64,000 nucleotides of DNA from Arthrobacter livingstonensis (GTDB lineage Bacteria > Actinomycetota > Actinomycetes > Actinomycetales > Micrococcaceae), in the NCBI RefSeq assembly GCF_003219815.1, contig NZ_QJVD01000015.1:60395-124394 (forward strand), in the 5' to 3' direction. The notes under the pieces were generated by a model, which made no database searches, was not told where the DNA came from, and saw only the letters and a program-made list of their open reading frames with translations. How positions within the stretch are numbered: the stretch's first letter is position 1; every line of letters begins with the position of its first letter. This document shows, piece by piece, positions 9,344-18,635 of this stretch. The position numbers were made by a program, and so were the translations under genes.

Positions 9344-10222
9344 ATGAAGGCACCAATTCCCGGCACGGCCGTCGAGCCGGAACCGTTCCAATCGGCAGTG
9401 GCCCGCATAGCCCTGGAGTTGTTTGCCGAGCAGGGCTTTGAGGCCACCAGCGTCGACCAGATCGCCGCCGCGGCCGGGGTTTCCCGCAGCACGTTCTTCC
9501 GGCAGTTCGGCTCCAAGGAGGACGTGGTGTTCGCCGACCACGCCGCCCTGCTGGAACGGGCGCGCAAGCTGCTGGACCGGCCGCACGCCGACCCCTGGCT
9601 GGCCGTCTGCCAGGCCGCCGAACTGGTTTTTTCGCACTTCGCCGCCGAAGGCGCCCTGGCCGGACAGCGCTACACCGTGGTAAACGCCCACCCGGCCCTG
9701 CGCGACAAGGAACTGGTCACGGTCTTCCGATATGAACGCCTCTTCGACGCCCACCTGCGTGCGTTCGTGCCGGGGTTGGATCCGCTGGTTTCGGTCCGGT
9801 TCGCCGCCGCCGTAATCGCGACGCACAACTACCTGCTGCGCGAGTTCATGCGCGGCGCGCATCCCGTGACCGAAGTCCAGGTGCATGACGCGCTCGACGG
9901 CGTCCGCCGGCTTTTCGGGGTTCTCGACGATCCGGTGGAATCAGGCCAGAATCATTCGGGCCCCCCGTCCGGCGGCGCCGCAGCTGGCGCTCCCACGTCC
10001 GACGGCGCCGCAGCGCGTCCAAAGCCAGCCGGATCCGGCCCTGCCACGGGCAGCCCAAAGCCTGCCACGGCCGATCCGGCGGGCGCTGCCCCGCCGACTG
10101 AAGCGCCACCCGGGGCACAGGGGGCACCTGACGACGTCGTGGTTGCCGTGTTTTCCCGCGCAACCCCCGCCGCGGAGATCGCACGGGCGGTGCAACAGGC
10201 GCTGGACGCCGGCACCCACTGA
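9344..10222 (+). CDS. TetR/AcrR-family transcriptional regulator with a Pro/Ala-rich tail
   Basis: 292 residues from ATG 9344 (AAGGTGGAGG upstream). The N-terminal TetR helix-turn-helix is clear: ALELFAEQGFEATSVDQIAAAAGVSRSTFFRQFGSKEDVVFAD. The ligand-binding core ends near residue 205 and is followed by about 65 residues of Gly/Ala/Pro-rich linker and a final helix (VVVAVFSRATPAAEIARAVQQAL). That tail is unusual for TetR proteins. The gene lies 81 nt upstream of the acyl-CoA dehydrogenase and probably controls it and/or the divergent hydrolase. Confidence 0.85.
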   Translation: MKAPIPGTAVEPEPFQSAVARIALELFAEQGFEATSVDQIAAAAGVSRSTFFRQFGSKEDVVFADHAALLERARKLLDRPHADPWLAVCQAAELVFSHFAAEGALAGQRYTVVNAHPALRDKELVTVFRYERLFDAHLRAFVPGLDPLVSVRFAAAVIATHNYLLREFMRGAHPVTEVQVHDALDGVRRLFGVLDDPVESGQNHSGPPSGGAAAGAPTSDGAAARPKPAGSGPATGSPKPATADPAGAAPPTEAPPGAQGAPDDVVVAVFSRATPAAEIARAVQQALDAGTH

Positions 10223-10303
10223 ACCTCAGTTTCATTTGACGTGACATTCAGTTCCACGGCAAACTGGCGGGAGACGAAACCCCCGCAAGCCAAGGATGCC
10301 CCC

Positions 10304-11485
10304 ATGCCCGACTATGACGTCAGCGAACCGCTCGACACCGACTACTTTGCCGCCTTCGCCCAATTGCCCGAGGCGGACCGGATGGTGTGGGCGCGCGCCC
10401 GCAGCCTGAGTGCCGAGGCCCTGCCGCAGATGAACGACTACTGGGACCGGGCCGACTACCCGCTGCACCTGGTCAAGCGCATGGGTGAATTGAACCTGCT
10501 GACGGACGGCATCGAGGTGCCCGGGCTCGAACGCATGTCGCCCATGGCGGCAGGCCTGGTCAACATGGAGGTCTCGCGCATCGACGGCTCGCTGGGGACG
10601 GTCATCGCGGTCCAGGGCGGGCTGGCGCTGCGTTCGATCGCCTGCTTCGGCTCGGACGAACAAAAGGAACGCTGGATGGGCCCGCTGGCCCGCGGCGAGG
10701 AATACGGGGCCTTTGCCCTGACGGAACCGGACCACGGCTCGGACTCCGTAGGGCTCACCACCACGGCCCGCCTGGACGGCGGCGAGTGGGTCCTCAACGG
10801 TGAGAAGAAATGGATTGGCAACGGCTCCATCGGCGGCGTGACCGTGGTGTGGGCCAGGGTGGACGACGGCGGGGTGCGCGGCTTCCTGGTGGAGCAGGAC
10901 ACTCCCGGATACGAGGCCGAGACGATCACGGGCAAGGCGTCGCTGCGGGCCATCTTCCAGGCCCGCATCAAGCTGAACGAGGTGAGGATTCCGGCGTCGA
11001 ACGTGCTGCCGGGCAGCCACACCTTCAAGGACACCTCCAAGGTGCTGGTGGCCACCCGGCTCGGCGTGGCATGGTCGGCGTTGGGGCATGCGACGGCAGT
11101 GTACGAGGCCGCGCTGAACTACGCGAACCAGCGCATCCAGTTTGGCAAGCCGCTGGCCAAGTTCCAGCTGGTGCAGGAACGGCTCACCCAGATGCTTGCC
11201 GAGCTGACGGGCATGCAGCTCATGTGCGTGCAGGCGGCCACGCTGGATGCCGCCGGGAAGTTGAGGCCCACCCAGGCGTCGATGGCCAAGTACAACAACA
11301 CGCGCAAGGCCCGCCAGATCGCCTCGACGGCCCGGGACATGCTCGGCGGCAACGGGATACTGCTGGAAAACCATGTGGTCCGCCACCTGCTGGACATCGA
11401 GTCGATCCACACCTACGAGGGCACCGAAAGCGTCCAGACGCTGCTGATCGGCCGCGACATCACCGGCCAGAGCGCCTTCGCCTAG
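10304..11485 (+). CDS. Acyl-CoA dehydrogenase, glutaryl-CoA-dehydrogenase-like
   Basis: 393 residues from ATG 10304 (AAGG about 8 nt upstream; ATG 10295 also in frame). Family hallmarks are present: YGAFALTEPDHGSDSVGL and NGEKKWIGNGSIGGVTVVWAR (FAD/substrate-binding strand region), IQFGKPLAKFQLVQERLTQM, and HTYEGTESVQTLLIGRDITG with the catalytic-base Glu at the glutaryl-CoA dehydrogenase position. It oxidises an acyl-CoA to the enoyl-CoA using FAD and passes electrons to ETF. The EPDHGSD motif fits the GCDH-like clade. Placement after a TetR gene suggests substrate-responsive control. Confidence 0.85.
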   Translation: MPDYDVSEPLDTDYFAAFAQLPEADRMVWARARSLSAEALPQMNDYWDRADYPLHLVKRMGELNLLTDGIEVPGLERMSPMAAGLVNMEVSRIDGSLGTVIAVQGGLALRSIACFGSDEQKERWMGPLARGEEYGAFALTEPDHGSDSVGLTTTARLDGGEWVLNGEKKWIGNGSIGGVTVVWARVDDGGVRGFLVEQDTPGYEAETITGKASLRAIFQARIKLNEVRIPASNVLPGSHTFKDTSKVLVATRLGVAWSALGHATAVYEAALNYANQRIQFGKPLAKFQLVQERLTQMLAELTGMQLMCVQAATLDAAGKLRPTQASMAKYNNTRKARQIASTARDMLGGNGILLENHVVRHLLDIESIHTYEGTESVQTLLIGRDITGQSAFA

Positions 11486-11783
11486 CCGCCACGATAAGGT
11501 CCTGGGTCCTGGGAGACGCCGCCGAGGTTCGGGATAGTGACGTCCGACCTCGCTGCCTTGTTTGCACGGAGGTTACCGCAGCGGCTTCACGGGTGCCATG
11601 ACGTTTGAGCTGGTGTTAGTCGTTGGAGCTGGTGTTAGCTGCTGGACCGGTCGTTACAACTGCCATTTGGACGCCAGCACCAGCACACGTGAAAATTCAG
11701 GAGCCGACTGCCACCCCAACTGAAGAACGGGCGGTCCCGCCGTCGCGTCCCCGTCCCTGGGTACTTTTCGAGAGCCGGGCGCG

Positions 11784-12827
11784 CTACTTTTTGGCGAGCA
11801 GGCGCTCCACGCGCGGCTTGACCTCTGTGGCCAGCAGCGTGATGGACTCCAGCAGGTGTTCCTGGGGCAGGCCGCCAATGTCGGCCTGCAGGAAGTGGCG
11901 CATGTGGCCCAGGTAGCCGTGCAGGTGGACGATCCGCTCTGCCACTTCGTCGGGGCCGCCCACATAGTAGGCGCCGGGGGCGTCGGCCTGCGCCTGATAG
12001 GCGCCCTTGTCCGGGGCAGGCCAGCCGCGAAGGCGGCCCATCTCCAGGTTCATGTTGTACCAGCCCGGATAAAACCGCTCCAGCGCCTCCTTTTTGGTGG
12101 GCGCCACGAGGCCCAGCGCGGCAACGGAGACCTTGGTGTCATCGCCTGTGTGGCCCGCCTGGGCTGCCGCATTCCGGTACAGCTCGGCCAGCGGAGCAAA
12201 CCTGTGCGGCGCCCCGCCAATGATCCCGTAGGAAACCGGCAGGCCCAGGCGGCCTGCCCTGGCGGACGAGGCCGGGCTGCCGCCGGTGGCGATCCACAGC
12301 GGCAGCTTCCCGCGCACGGGCCGCGGGACCACGGCCAGGTTGTCAATGCCTGGACGGACTGTGCCGCTCCAGCTGACATTTTCGGTTTCCGCGTTGTTGA
12401 TGGCCATGAGCAGCTCAAGCTTTTCGGAGTAAAGCTGGTCATAGTCGGCCAGGTTGAAGCCGAACAGTGGGAACGTCTCTACCGACGAGCCCCGGCCCGC
12501 CGTGATCTCAATCCGGCCGCCGCCGGAAATGGCATCCGCCGTGGCAAACTGCTGGAAGACCCGGACGGGGTCGTCGGTGCTGATGATGCTGGCCGCGCTG
12601 CCGAGCACGATGTTCGTGGTGGCGGCCGCGGCTGCGGCCAGCATGGCTCCGGGCGAGGAGGCCGGCATGGACACGGTGTGGTGTTCGCCCACGCCAAAGT
12701 AGTCCAGGCCGGCCAGGTCGGCATGGACGATGGCCTCAAACAGCTTGCGGATTCCCTCCCCCGTCGACCGCGGCGTTCCGTCCGTGTTCAGTGGGGTGTC
12801 GCCAAAGCTGTAAGCGCCAATTTCCAT
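11784..12827 (-). CDS. LLM-class flavin-dependent oxidoreductase
   Basis: 347 residues from ATG 12827 (GGAGA 8 nt upstream). Luciferase-like monooxygenase features: [66 protein letters not shown], and [24 protein letters not shown]. These form the TIM barrel that binds FMN or F420. The start [10 protein letters not shown]-type sequence and GRGSSVE pattern match oxidoreductases annotated only at family level. The natural substrate and flavin donor are unknown. Confidence 0.87.
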   Translation of the reverse strand: [347 protein letters not shown]

Positions 12828-13153
12828 GATTGTCTCCAGACTTCCCAATACGTTGTATTGCAGATCGTATGCCAAGCAGATGATTTAGGCAATCCGGGAA
12901 AGCCGTTCCCGGCCGGATGGCGCAACAGCCACGGGCCACCTGCAGCATCGCTGCCAAGACAAGCGCCACCGGAAAGGACGCACCCGTGGCTGCAGCCAGG
13001 GAACCACAGCCCCTCGACTTCGCGTATACCGCCCCCATCCACAGGGACGGCGCTTTCGTCACGTATCTCGTGGTGGACGGTTCCGCCGTGGCCATCCGTG
13101 CACTTTGCGCGCATGATTGAAGGTGGCGCTAAACGAAAATGGAGGCGACCCGC
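12828..13153. other. Divergent spacer between LLM oxidoreductase and SDR genes
   Basis: About 325 nt. A frame from 12917 to 13120 is open on the plus strand, but its product (MAQQPRATCSIAAKT...) has no recognisable features and no ribosome site, so I do not call it. The region must hold the promoters of both flanking genes; I could not identify them convincingly. Confidence 0.4.
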
Positions 13154-14179
13154 ATGGGCACTGAGTTGGTTTTGGTCACTGGCGGCTCGGGATTCCTCGG
13201 CGCCCACTGCGTTGCCCGGCTGCTCACGGACGGCTACCGCGTGCGGACCACCGTCAGGTCGCTGGACCGCGAGCCGGACGTGCTGGTCCTCCTGCGCCGC
13301 GCCGGCGTGGACCCAGACGGGCGGCTTACCTTTTCGGCTGCAAACCTGACCGACGACGCCGGCTGGCCGGCAGCGGTGCACGGCGTCGACTTTGTGCTCC
13401 ACACGGCTTCCCCCTTCCCGCCCGTCCAGCCCAGGGATGCGAACGAACTGATCATCCCGGCCCGCGACGGCGCGCTGCGCGCACTGAGAGCGGCACGCGA
13501 AGCGGGTGTAAAGCGGGTGGTGCTGACGTCGTCGTTCGCGGCAATTGGCTACGGCCGACCGGTCCTGGACCGGCCCTATACGGAGGAGGACTGGACCGAT
13601 CCCCACGCCAAGGTCAGCCCCTATGTCAAGTCCAAGACCCTGGCCGAGCGCGCGGCATGGGACTTCATCGGCGGGGCTGGCGGCATGGAGCTGGCCGTGG
13701 TCAACCCGGTGGGCATCTTCGGGCCCGTGTTGGGGACCAGGCTGTCCAGCTCCATTGAAATTGTGCAGCGGCTGATGTCCGGCGCCGTGCCCGCCACCCC
13801 CAGGGTGTCTTCCGGCGTGGTGGACGTACGCGACGTCGCGGCACTGCACATCTTGGCCATGGTCACCCCCACCGCGGCCGGCCAACGCTTTCTGGCCTCG
13901 GCCGGCGATGCGATGGGCCTGCCGGAGATGGCCAGGGTACTCCATGCCCGGCTGGGCGGGGTGGCCGCGAAAGTTCCCACGCGCGTCATGCCCGACCTGG
14001 TGGTGCGGCTGGCGGGCCTGTTCAACAGGTCCCTGGCACAGGAGGTCGTGCCGCGCCTGGGCAAGGTCAAACACCTCTCCAATGCCAAGGCACGGGAGCT
14101 GCTCGGCTGGGAGCCGCGCTCCAACGAGGATGCCCTGGTGGCCACGGCCGAAAGCCTGGTTGAGCTGGGGCTGGCCTGA
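13154..14179 (+). CDS. NAD(P)-dependent epimerase/reductase, dihydroflavonol-reductase-like extended SDR
   Basis: 341 residues from ATG 13154, placed by a GGAGG ribosome site. The extended-SDR nucleotide motif VLVTGGSGFLGAHCVARLL opens the protein. VVLTSSFAAIGYG supplies the catalytic Ser and YVKSKTLAERAAW the YxxxK pair. MELAVVNPVGIFGPVL and VDVRDVAALHILAM fit the dihydroflavonol 4-reductase / cinnamoyl-CoA reductase-like group. It probably reduces a carbonyl with NADPH. No pathway partner is adjacent. Confidence 0.85.
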   Translation: MGTELVLVTGGSGFLGAHCVARLLTDGYRVRTTVRSLDREPDVLVLLRRAGVDPDGRLTFSAANLTDDAGWPAAVHGVDFVLHTASPFPPVQPRDANELIIPARDGALRALRAAREAGVKRVVLTSSFAAIGYGRPVLDRPYTEEDWTDPHAKVSPYVKSKTLAERAAWDFIGGAGGMELAVVNPVGIFGPVLGTRLSSSIEIVQRLMSGAVPATPRVSSGVVDVRDVAALHILAMVTPTAAGQRFLASAGDAMGLPEMARVLHARLGGVAAKVPTRVMPDLVVRLAGLFNRSLAQEVVPRLGKVKHLSNAKARELLGWEPRSNEDALVATAESLVELGLA

Positions 14180-14303
14180 CTCCCGCCCTGTTGAAGTTGG
14201 AGATCATCACCGATCCTGACGTTCAGGTGGAGACACCCACCGCCAGCTGCCAAGCGGGAGGTGGCTGTCTCAAATCAACGAAGACAAGCGGAGCCGTGCG
14301 GAC

Positions 14304-14681
14304 TCAATCCTGGACGACGCTCAAAATGTTGCCTGCGGGATCCTTGAACCACGCGATCAGGGGGCCGCCGCGGCGGAAGATGCCCTTCGCGTCGGTCTCC
14401 ATCTGTGTGCCGGCATAGCGTTCAAAGACGACGCCGGCCCCTGCCAGTTCGTCCACAGCGGCCTCGATTTCCGGGACGGGAAAGTTCAGCACGGTGAACG
14501 CTGCCGGCACGTGGGCCTGACCCTTGGGGTAGGCAATCACGGACCCGCCGCCGGGCAGGTGCAGTGTCAGGATTCCGTTGGCCTCGCTCACCTCCAGTCC
14601 CAGGATTCCGGCGTAAAAGTCGCGGGCGGCTTCCGTGTTGTCCACCGAGAAGCCGCTGAAGGCCTTGCTGTTTTCCAACAT
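14304..14681 (-). CDS. VOC-family (glyoxalase/bleomycin-resistance fold) protein
   Basis: 125 residues from ATG 14681, which has a strong AGAGGAGAAC site. The VOC pattern is present: [21 protein letters not shown] in the first beta-alpha-beta unit, [11 protein letters not shown] and a closing [15 protein letters not shown]. Such dimers bind a metal and act as lyases, dioxygenases or drug-binding proteins. The Glu metal ligand expected near the end is not obvious, so function is uncertain. Confidence 0.82.
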   Translation of the reverse strand: MLENSKAFSGFSVDNTEAARDFYAGILGLEVSEANGILTLHLPGGGSVIAYPKGQAHVPAAFTVLNFPVPEIEAAVDELAGAGVVFERYAGTQMETDAKGIFRRGGPLIAWFKDPAGNILSVVQD

Positions 14682-14906
14682 GTTGTTCTCCTCTTGTGGA
14701 TGCTGTCCGCCGTGGCCTGCGGCGTCTGTGCGTGGCGCCATTCCTGATTCAGCGTGCGCTTTTCCTAGTTGCCCCTGCACTAAGCGGCGCCCAAGCCGGG
14801 CGGTGCCCAGGTCAAGCTTAGTCTCGTGGCATCCTGCGGAACAGTGGCAGGCACTGCCCCGCAGGAACTATCTTCGTTCTATCCGGGGGGCCGGAGCCCG
14901 GCCCGG

Positions 14907-15461
14907 CTAGGGGTTGGCGCCGTCGCCGGTGCCGGTGCCGGTGCCGGAATCGTTGTCCGTGCCGCTGCCAGTACCCGAACCGTTGCCAGTGCCTGGACCA
15001 TAGTTGCCGTGGTACCGCCCGCCACCGAATTGGCCGGTGCCCGCACCCCGGTGCGGCGCGCTGGCTTCGCCCACCCCGTAGCCGATGGCGCCGCCCCCGG
15101 CCCCTGCCAGCAGGACAGCAATCACGCCGGCAACGACCACCTTGGGGATGGTCCACCAGAGTCGCTTGAAGGGCGACCGGGATGACCGGGGCAATCCGGC
15201 CCGGGCGCTTCCAGCCCGACCTTGAGCGCCGTAGGCCGATTCCGGGTCATATTCGGCACTGCCGTACGGCCCACCTGCCAGGGGAGAGCCGTCCCGGGTC
15301 TGCCTCGTATCCGGTGGGGCCTGCCACGCCGGAGGAAGCGGAACCGTCGTGGGGTCCCCACCGCGGGACGCGGCAGCGGCCGGATGCGACCCACCCGGTC
15401 CCGGCCCTGCCTGTCCAGACCCCTGCGCCGCTCCGTTGTTTTCAACTTCTTCCTGGCTCAC
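14907..15461 (-). CDS. Single-pass membrane protein with Gly/Thr-rich extracellular repeat tail
   Basis: 184 residues; GTG 15461 is preferred because AAGGAG lies 6 nt upstream. Order: about 95 residues of low-complexity Gly/Pro/Ala-rich cytoplasmic sequence; a membrane segment (VVVAGVIAVLLAGAGGGAIGYGVG); then a C-terminal tail of GTGNGSGTGSGTDNDSGTGTGTGDG repeats. The tail is encoded by a run of GGTGCC-like hexamers (about 14915-14995). Small Gly-rich anchored proteins like this occur in actinobacterial envelopes. No enzymatic domain is seen. Confidence 0.6.
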   Translation of the reverse strand: MSQEEVENNGAAQGSGQAGPGPGGSHPAAAASRGGDPTTVPLPPAWQAPPDTRQTRDGSPLAGGPYGSAEYDPESAYGAQGRAGSARAGLPRSSRSPFKRLWWTIPKVVVAGVIAVLLAGAGGGAIGYGVGEASAPHRGAGTGQFGGGRYHGNYGPGTGNGSGTGSGTDNDSGTGTGTGDGANP

Positions 15462-15697
15462 TACTTGCTCCTTCACCTGCGCCGGCGTTCTCCGGCACCT
15501 TCAGTAAAGGTGGCTTCCCTGAACCACATCTGCGCACACTTGGTGTGCCTGCTGTGAGAGACATTTACCGCGTCCCGGCGCTTGTCAGGGCCCTCTTGAA
15601 CGCCCATTCCCGGCGTTGTGAAATTGGCATGAAGTTAACAGATACTTTTCCGACGGCCGATATATAGTTCAAGTAAGGGCTCAAGGAGGATGTCGAA

Positions 15698-16048
15698 ATG
15701 ATCACTTATGATCACGTTGTCAAGGGCATGCTGGTAGTTGATTCACAAGGACGCGAGATCGGTAAGGTCAGCCACGTGGAGCCGGCCAACGCCAAGATCG
15801 CCGACTTTGAGGAAGCCGCAAGCGTCTCCACCCAGGACCCTATCAATCTGATCCTGACCGCCATTTTCGGGGCCACTCCGCGCGTGCCCAAGGAGATGTC
15901 CTCCCACCTGTTCCGGTCCGGTTTCGTCAAGATTTCCGGGCACGGCCTGTGGTCCGGAAGCCGCTTCGCCGGCTTTAATGCCATCGACAGGGTCGACGAC
16001 CACCACGTCTACCTGTCCCGCACGGTGCACCAGCTGGACGCAATGTAG
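15698..16048 (+). CDS. PRC-barrel-like (DUF2171-type) small protein
   Basis: 116 residues with an AAGGAGG site just upstream of the ATG. The N-terminal MITYDHVVKGMLVVDSQGREIGKVSHVE is a PRC-barrel-like start (a beta-hairpin with G-x-x-IGKV). The C-terminal half (SGFVKISGHGLWSGSRFAGFNAIDRVDDHHVYLSRT) fits the repeat of the same strand pattern seen in DUF2171-like proteins. PRC-barrels bind RNA or other proteins; the role here is unknown. Confidence 0.65.
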   Translation: MITYDHVVKGMLVVDSQGREIGKVSHVEPANAKIADFEEAASVSTQDPINLILTAIFGATPRVPKEMSSHLFRSGFVKISGHGLWSGSRFAGFNAIDRVDDHHVYLSRTVHQLDAM

Positions 16049-16064
16049 CAGCGGGGCCCTCCTG

Positions 16065-16526
16065 TCAGGAGCGGCCGCCGGGAGGCCCAACGACCAGCAG
16101 TGTGGACATGATTCCCACCAGCAGCACGGCAAACGTCGCACCCAGGAGCACGGGCCGGTTGAGCAGTGCGCGAAGCACCACATTGGGCCAGGTGCCGTCG
16201 GCAGGATGGCTGGTGCTGTTCCTGCGCCAGTTGCCGTCGAGCTTGCCGCGGCGTTCGAGCCAGGCATCAAAGGGAATGGTGGCGTACGGGATCACGGCCG
16301 TGGCCACGCCAAAGGCAATGAGCCGCTTGGGCCAGCGCTGGTTCACACCCACCAACACCGCCGTCAGCCCGTAGCCGATGAACACCAGTCCGTGGAGAAA
16401 CCCGGCGACGCTGACCGGCCAACCGCCCAACTGCACCCCGTATTTGAGGACCATGCCGGCAATTAGCAGTGTCCAGGTGATGGATTCGGCTACGGCGAAG
16501 GTGCGGTAGAACAAACGGGGCGACAT
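16065..16526 (-). CDS. DUF3817 family membrane protein
   Basis: 153 residues. LFYRTFAVAESITWTLLIAGMVLKY starts the domain, followed by HGLVFIGYGLTAVLVG and RWPKRLIAFGVATAVIPYATIPFDAWLERRGKL, the usual DUF3817 pattern with three helices. A fourth C-terminal helix (LLGATFAVLLVGIMSTLLVV) follows a polar linker. DUF3817 resembles the membrane part of some lipid or transport proteins; function is not established. Confidence 0.82.
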   Translation of the reverse strand: MSPRLFYRTFAVAESITWTLLIAGMVLKYGVQLGGWPVSVAGFLHGLVFIGYGLTAVLVGVNQRWPKRLIAFGVATAVIPYATIPFDAWLERRGKLDGNWRRNSTSHPADGTWPNVVLRALLNRPVLLGATFAVLLVGIMSTLLVVGPPGGRS

Positions 16527-16585
16527 GATCTGGGGGCAGTCCTTGCGTGGGGTGATGGGCGGGCGGTGGCGCTCAAGGACCCAGC

Positions 16586-17536
16586 CTATCCTTTTACGGC
16601 CCTGCCGCCTTTGCCAGCGGCCCCTGTTGCAGCACTGTCCAGACCCAGCCTGCGCCGCCGAGACCTGGCCGATTTTTCGCTGGGTCCGGTTTTTCCCAGC
16701 CCCAGATGGACGACGCCGAGCACCGCCTTCGCCGCCCGGACCACTGGAAGTGTTACCGGGCCCAGGTGCGGAACCTCCAACCCAAGCAGCATGCGGTAGT
16801 GCGGATCCAGAGTGCAGACTGCCGCCGCGAACAGGACCCTGTACCCCAGTTGCTGCGAGCGCGGCAGCGGTGGGTGCTTGAGGAATGCGACGGTGTCCGC
16901 GACGCGTTGGTCACAGCGCAGTTCCGGAGTGAATTGTGCCAGCTGCCGGTGCAGTTCGGCCACGGTGAGTGGTGGATTGGCGACGCCCATGAGGTGGCCG
17001 GCCACCGCCCAGTCGGCCACATAGTTGTCCGGACCTCCGGGGATGGGGCCGCCCAATGCCTGGTGGGAAGCGAGGAATGCTTCGGTGAAGGCCAGGTGGA
17101 CCCAGCGCAGCAGCCCGGGGTCGTTCGCGGTGTAGTCCAGCTCCACCCCCGTGTTCGCGCTGTAGCGCCCGGTGATGTGGCGGTGGATGCGCAACACCTT
17201 GTTGGACGCCGCCTGCGCGGCCGCTGTGTCCCCATAGGTGACGGTGAAGATCCAGCGGATGGTCCCGGCCAGCCGCGACAGCGGATCGTCCTTATAGTCG
17301 GAGTGGTCGTGGACCCCGGCCATTGCCCCCGGGTGCAGTGCCTGGATGAGCAGGGCCTGGATGCCGGCCACGACGGGCGTCATGGACCCGTGGACCGCCC
17401 AGGCCGCCGATTCCGGCGCAAAGAAGCCGCCGTCGTCGCCCATTTCCAGGTCAAGTTCCCATTGCGGGACGGTGGCGGAGTTGGCGCTGAACGTGCCGCG
17501 CAGCTCGCGCCGCCACCGGGCCAGGATGTTTTCCAT
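16586..17536 (-). CDS. Oxygenase MpaB/latex-clearing-protein family (DUF2236)
   Basis: 316 residues from ATG 17536. DUF2236 features: FFAPESAAWAVHGSMTPVVAGIQALLIQALHPGAMAGVHDHSDY, RLAGTIRWIFTVTYGD, WVHLAFTEAFLASHQALG and a C-terminal domain. The family includes latex clearing protein and the fungal mycophenolate enzyme MpaB, which are heme-type oxygenases; conserved His residues (HPGAMAGVHDHSD) would hold the cofactor. Its ATG lies 2 nt after the stop of the upstream SGNH hydrolase gene, so the two are translationally coupled. The tail is basic and low-complexity. Confidence 0.85.
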   Translation of the reverse strand: MENILARWRRELRGTFSANSATVPQWELDLEMGDDGGFFAPESAAWAVHGSMTPVVAGIQALLIQALHPGAMAGVHDHSDYKDDPLSRLAGTIRWIFTVTYGDTAAAQAASNKVLRIHRHITGRYSANTGVELDYTANDPGLLRWVHLAFTEAFLASHQALGGPIPGGPDNYVADWAVAGHLMGVANPPLTVAELHRQLAQFTPELRCDQRVADTVAFLKHPPLPRSQQLGYRVLFAAAVCTLDPHYRMLLGLEVPHLGPVTLPVVRAAKAVLGVVHLGLGKTGPSEKSARSRRRRLGLDSAATGAAGKGGRAVKG

Positions 17537-17538
17537 GG

Positions 17539-18411
17539 TTAGCCGTCCGGGTTCGTCCCGTCCCCCACCGGCGGCACTGCGTTGCCGAAGGCGACAGGGC
17601 CGGGCAGCGGCAGCTTGGCGTGGAATCCGTTGCTGTGGGAGTGGTTCTTGAGCCCTTCGATCACCCACGGCATAAAGTATTCGCGCGCCCAGACCAGGTC
17701 CCCGGCCCGAGCCTGGCGCCAGCTTTGGACCGGCAGGGGCTTGGGGTCCAACGGCGCCAGGGAGTTCGGCACGTTGAGGGTCTTGAGCACCATGGTGGCC
17801 ACGGCGTGGTGGCCCAGGGCGGAAGGGTGCAGCCTGTCGGGGCTCCACATGCGCGGGTCGTGGAGTTCGGGCATGACCCACATGTCTGCGACGACGGCGT
17901 CGTGCCGTTCGGCGATGCTGCGGACGTTTTCGTTGAAGATGGCGATCTTGGTTCGGAACTGGCCCATGATGGTGGAGCGACCGGAATCCGGCCCGACGAA
18001 CACCAGTACCGTGGCATCGAGTGCCCGCAGCTCAATGACGGCCCGTTCCAAAGCGTCGGCGATCTTGTCCGGGTCGGCCCCTGCGTGCAGGAGATCGTTG
18101 CCACCGCCCTGAATGGAGACAAGGTCGGGGTGCAGGGCGAGGGCCTGGGGCAGTTCCGTGTCGATGACCTGGCGCAGCTGCAGCCCGCGCACGGCCAGGT
18201 TGGCGTAGGAGAAGCCGCTGCAGCCGGCGCTCAGTTCCTCCGCCACCCGGTCCGCCCAGCCACGGAAGCCGTTGGGGCGCAGCGGTTCCGGATCCCCCAG
18301 CCCTTCGGTCAGGGAATCGCCCAGGGCCACGAACCGGCGCCAGGGGTGCCGGTGTTCCGGGTCCCGGTGGTTGTTATTTACGGCGCCGTTCGCCGCGGCC
18401 GAATTGCCCAT
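17539..18411 (-). CDS. SGNH/GDSL-family hydrolase
   Basis: 290 residues. SGNH blocks are visible in order: FVALGDSLTEGLGD (block I, catalytic Ser), LAVRGLQL (block II Gly), IQGGGNDLL (block III Asn) and SPDRLHPSALGHHAVA (block V, Asp-x-x-His). It should be a serine esterase/lipase-like enzyme. No signal peptide is present, only a polar 25-residue N-terminus. It is the first gene of a two-gene operon with the MpaB-like oxygenase, which suggests the two act on a common ester- or polyisoprenoid-like substrate (inference). Confidence 0.87.
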   Translation of the reverse strand: MGNSAAANGAVNNNHRDPEHRHPWRRFVALGDSLTEGLGDPEPLRPNGFRGWADRVAEELSAGCSGFSYANLAVRGLQLRQVIDTELPQALALHPDLVSIQGGGNDLLHAGADPDKIADALERAVIELRALDATVLVFVGPDSGRSTIMGQFRTKIAIFNENVRSIAERHDAVVADMWVMPELHDPRMWSPDRLHPSALGHHAVATMVLKTLNVPNSLAPLDPKPLPVQSWRQARAGDLVWAREYFMPWVIEGLKNHSHSNGFHAKLPLPGPVAFGNAVPPVGDGTNPDG

Positions 18412-18635
18412 GCTCCCATCCTGCCCCTCGCAGCAGCCAAGCGATAGCCTTCACGCCGCCTGAAGGGGGCAAGGGCGCGCAGGCACCCGCCGCCGGTGGC
18501 GCTCCGCTTCCCCTCCACTGGACGCATGCCCGTTCCCTTCGGTCCGCGCCATGGCCAAGCCGGACGCGCAGGCGGACAATGAAAGGGAGGGCCGTTTAAT
18601 CGTGAATCGCCAGGCGGCGGAGGAAAGACACAGCC

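Noticed and set aside
12917-13120. Small plus-strand gene in the LLM/SDR spacer
   Set aside because: No ribosome site, no motif, and composition like the other non-coding frames.
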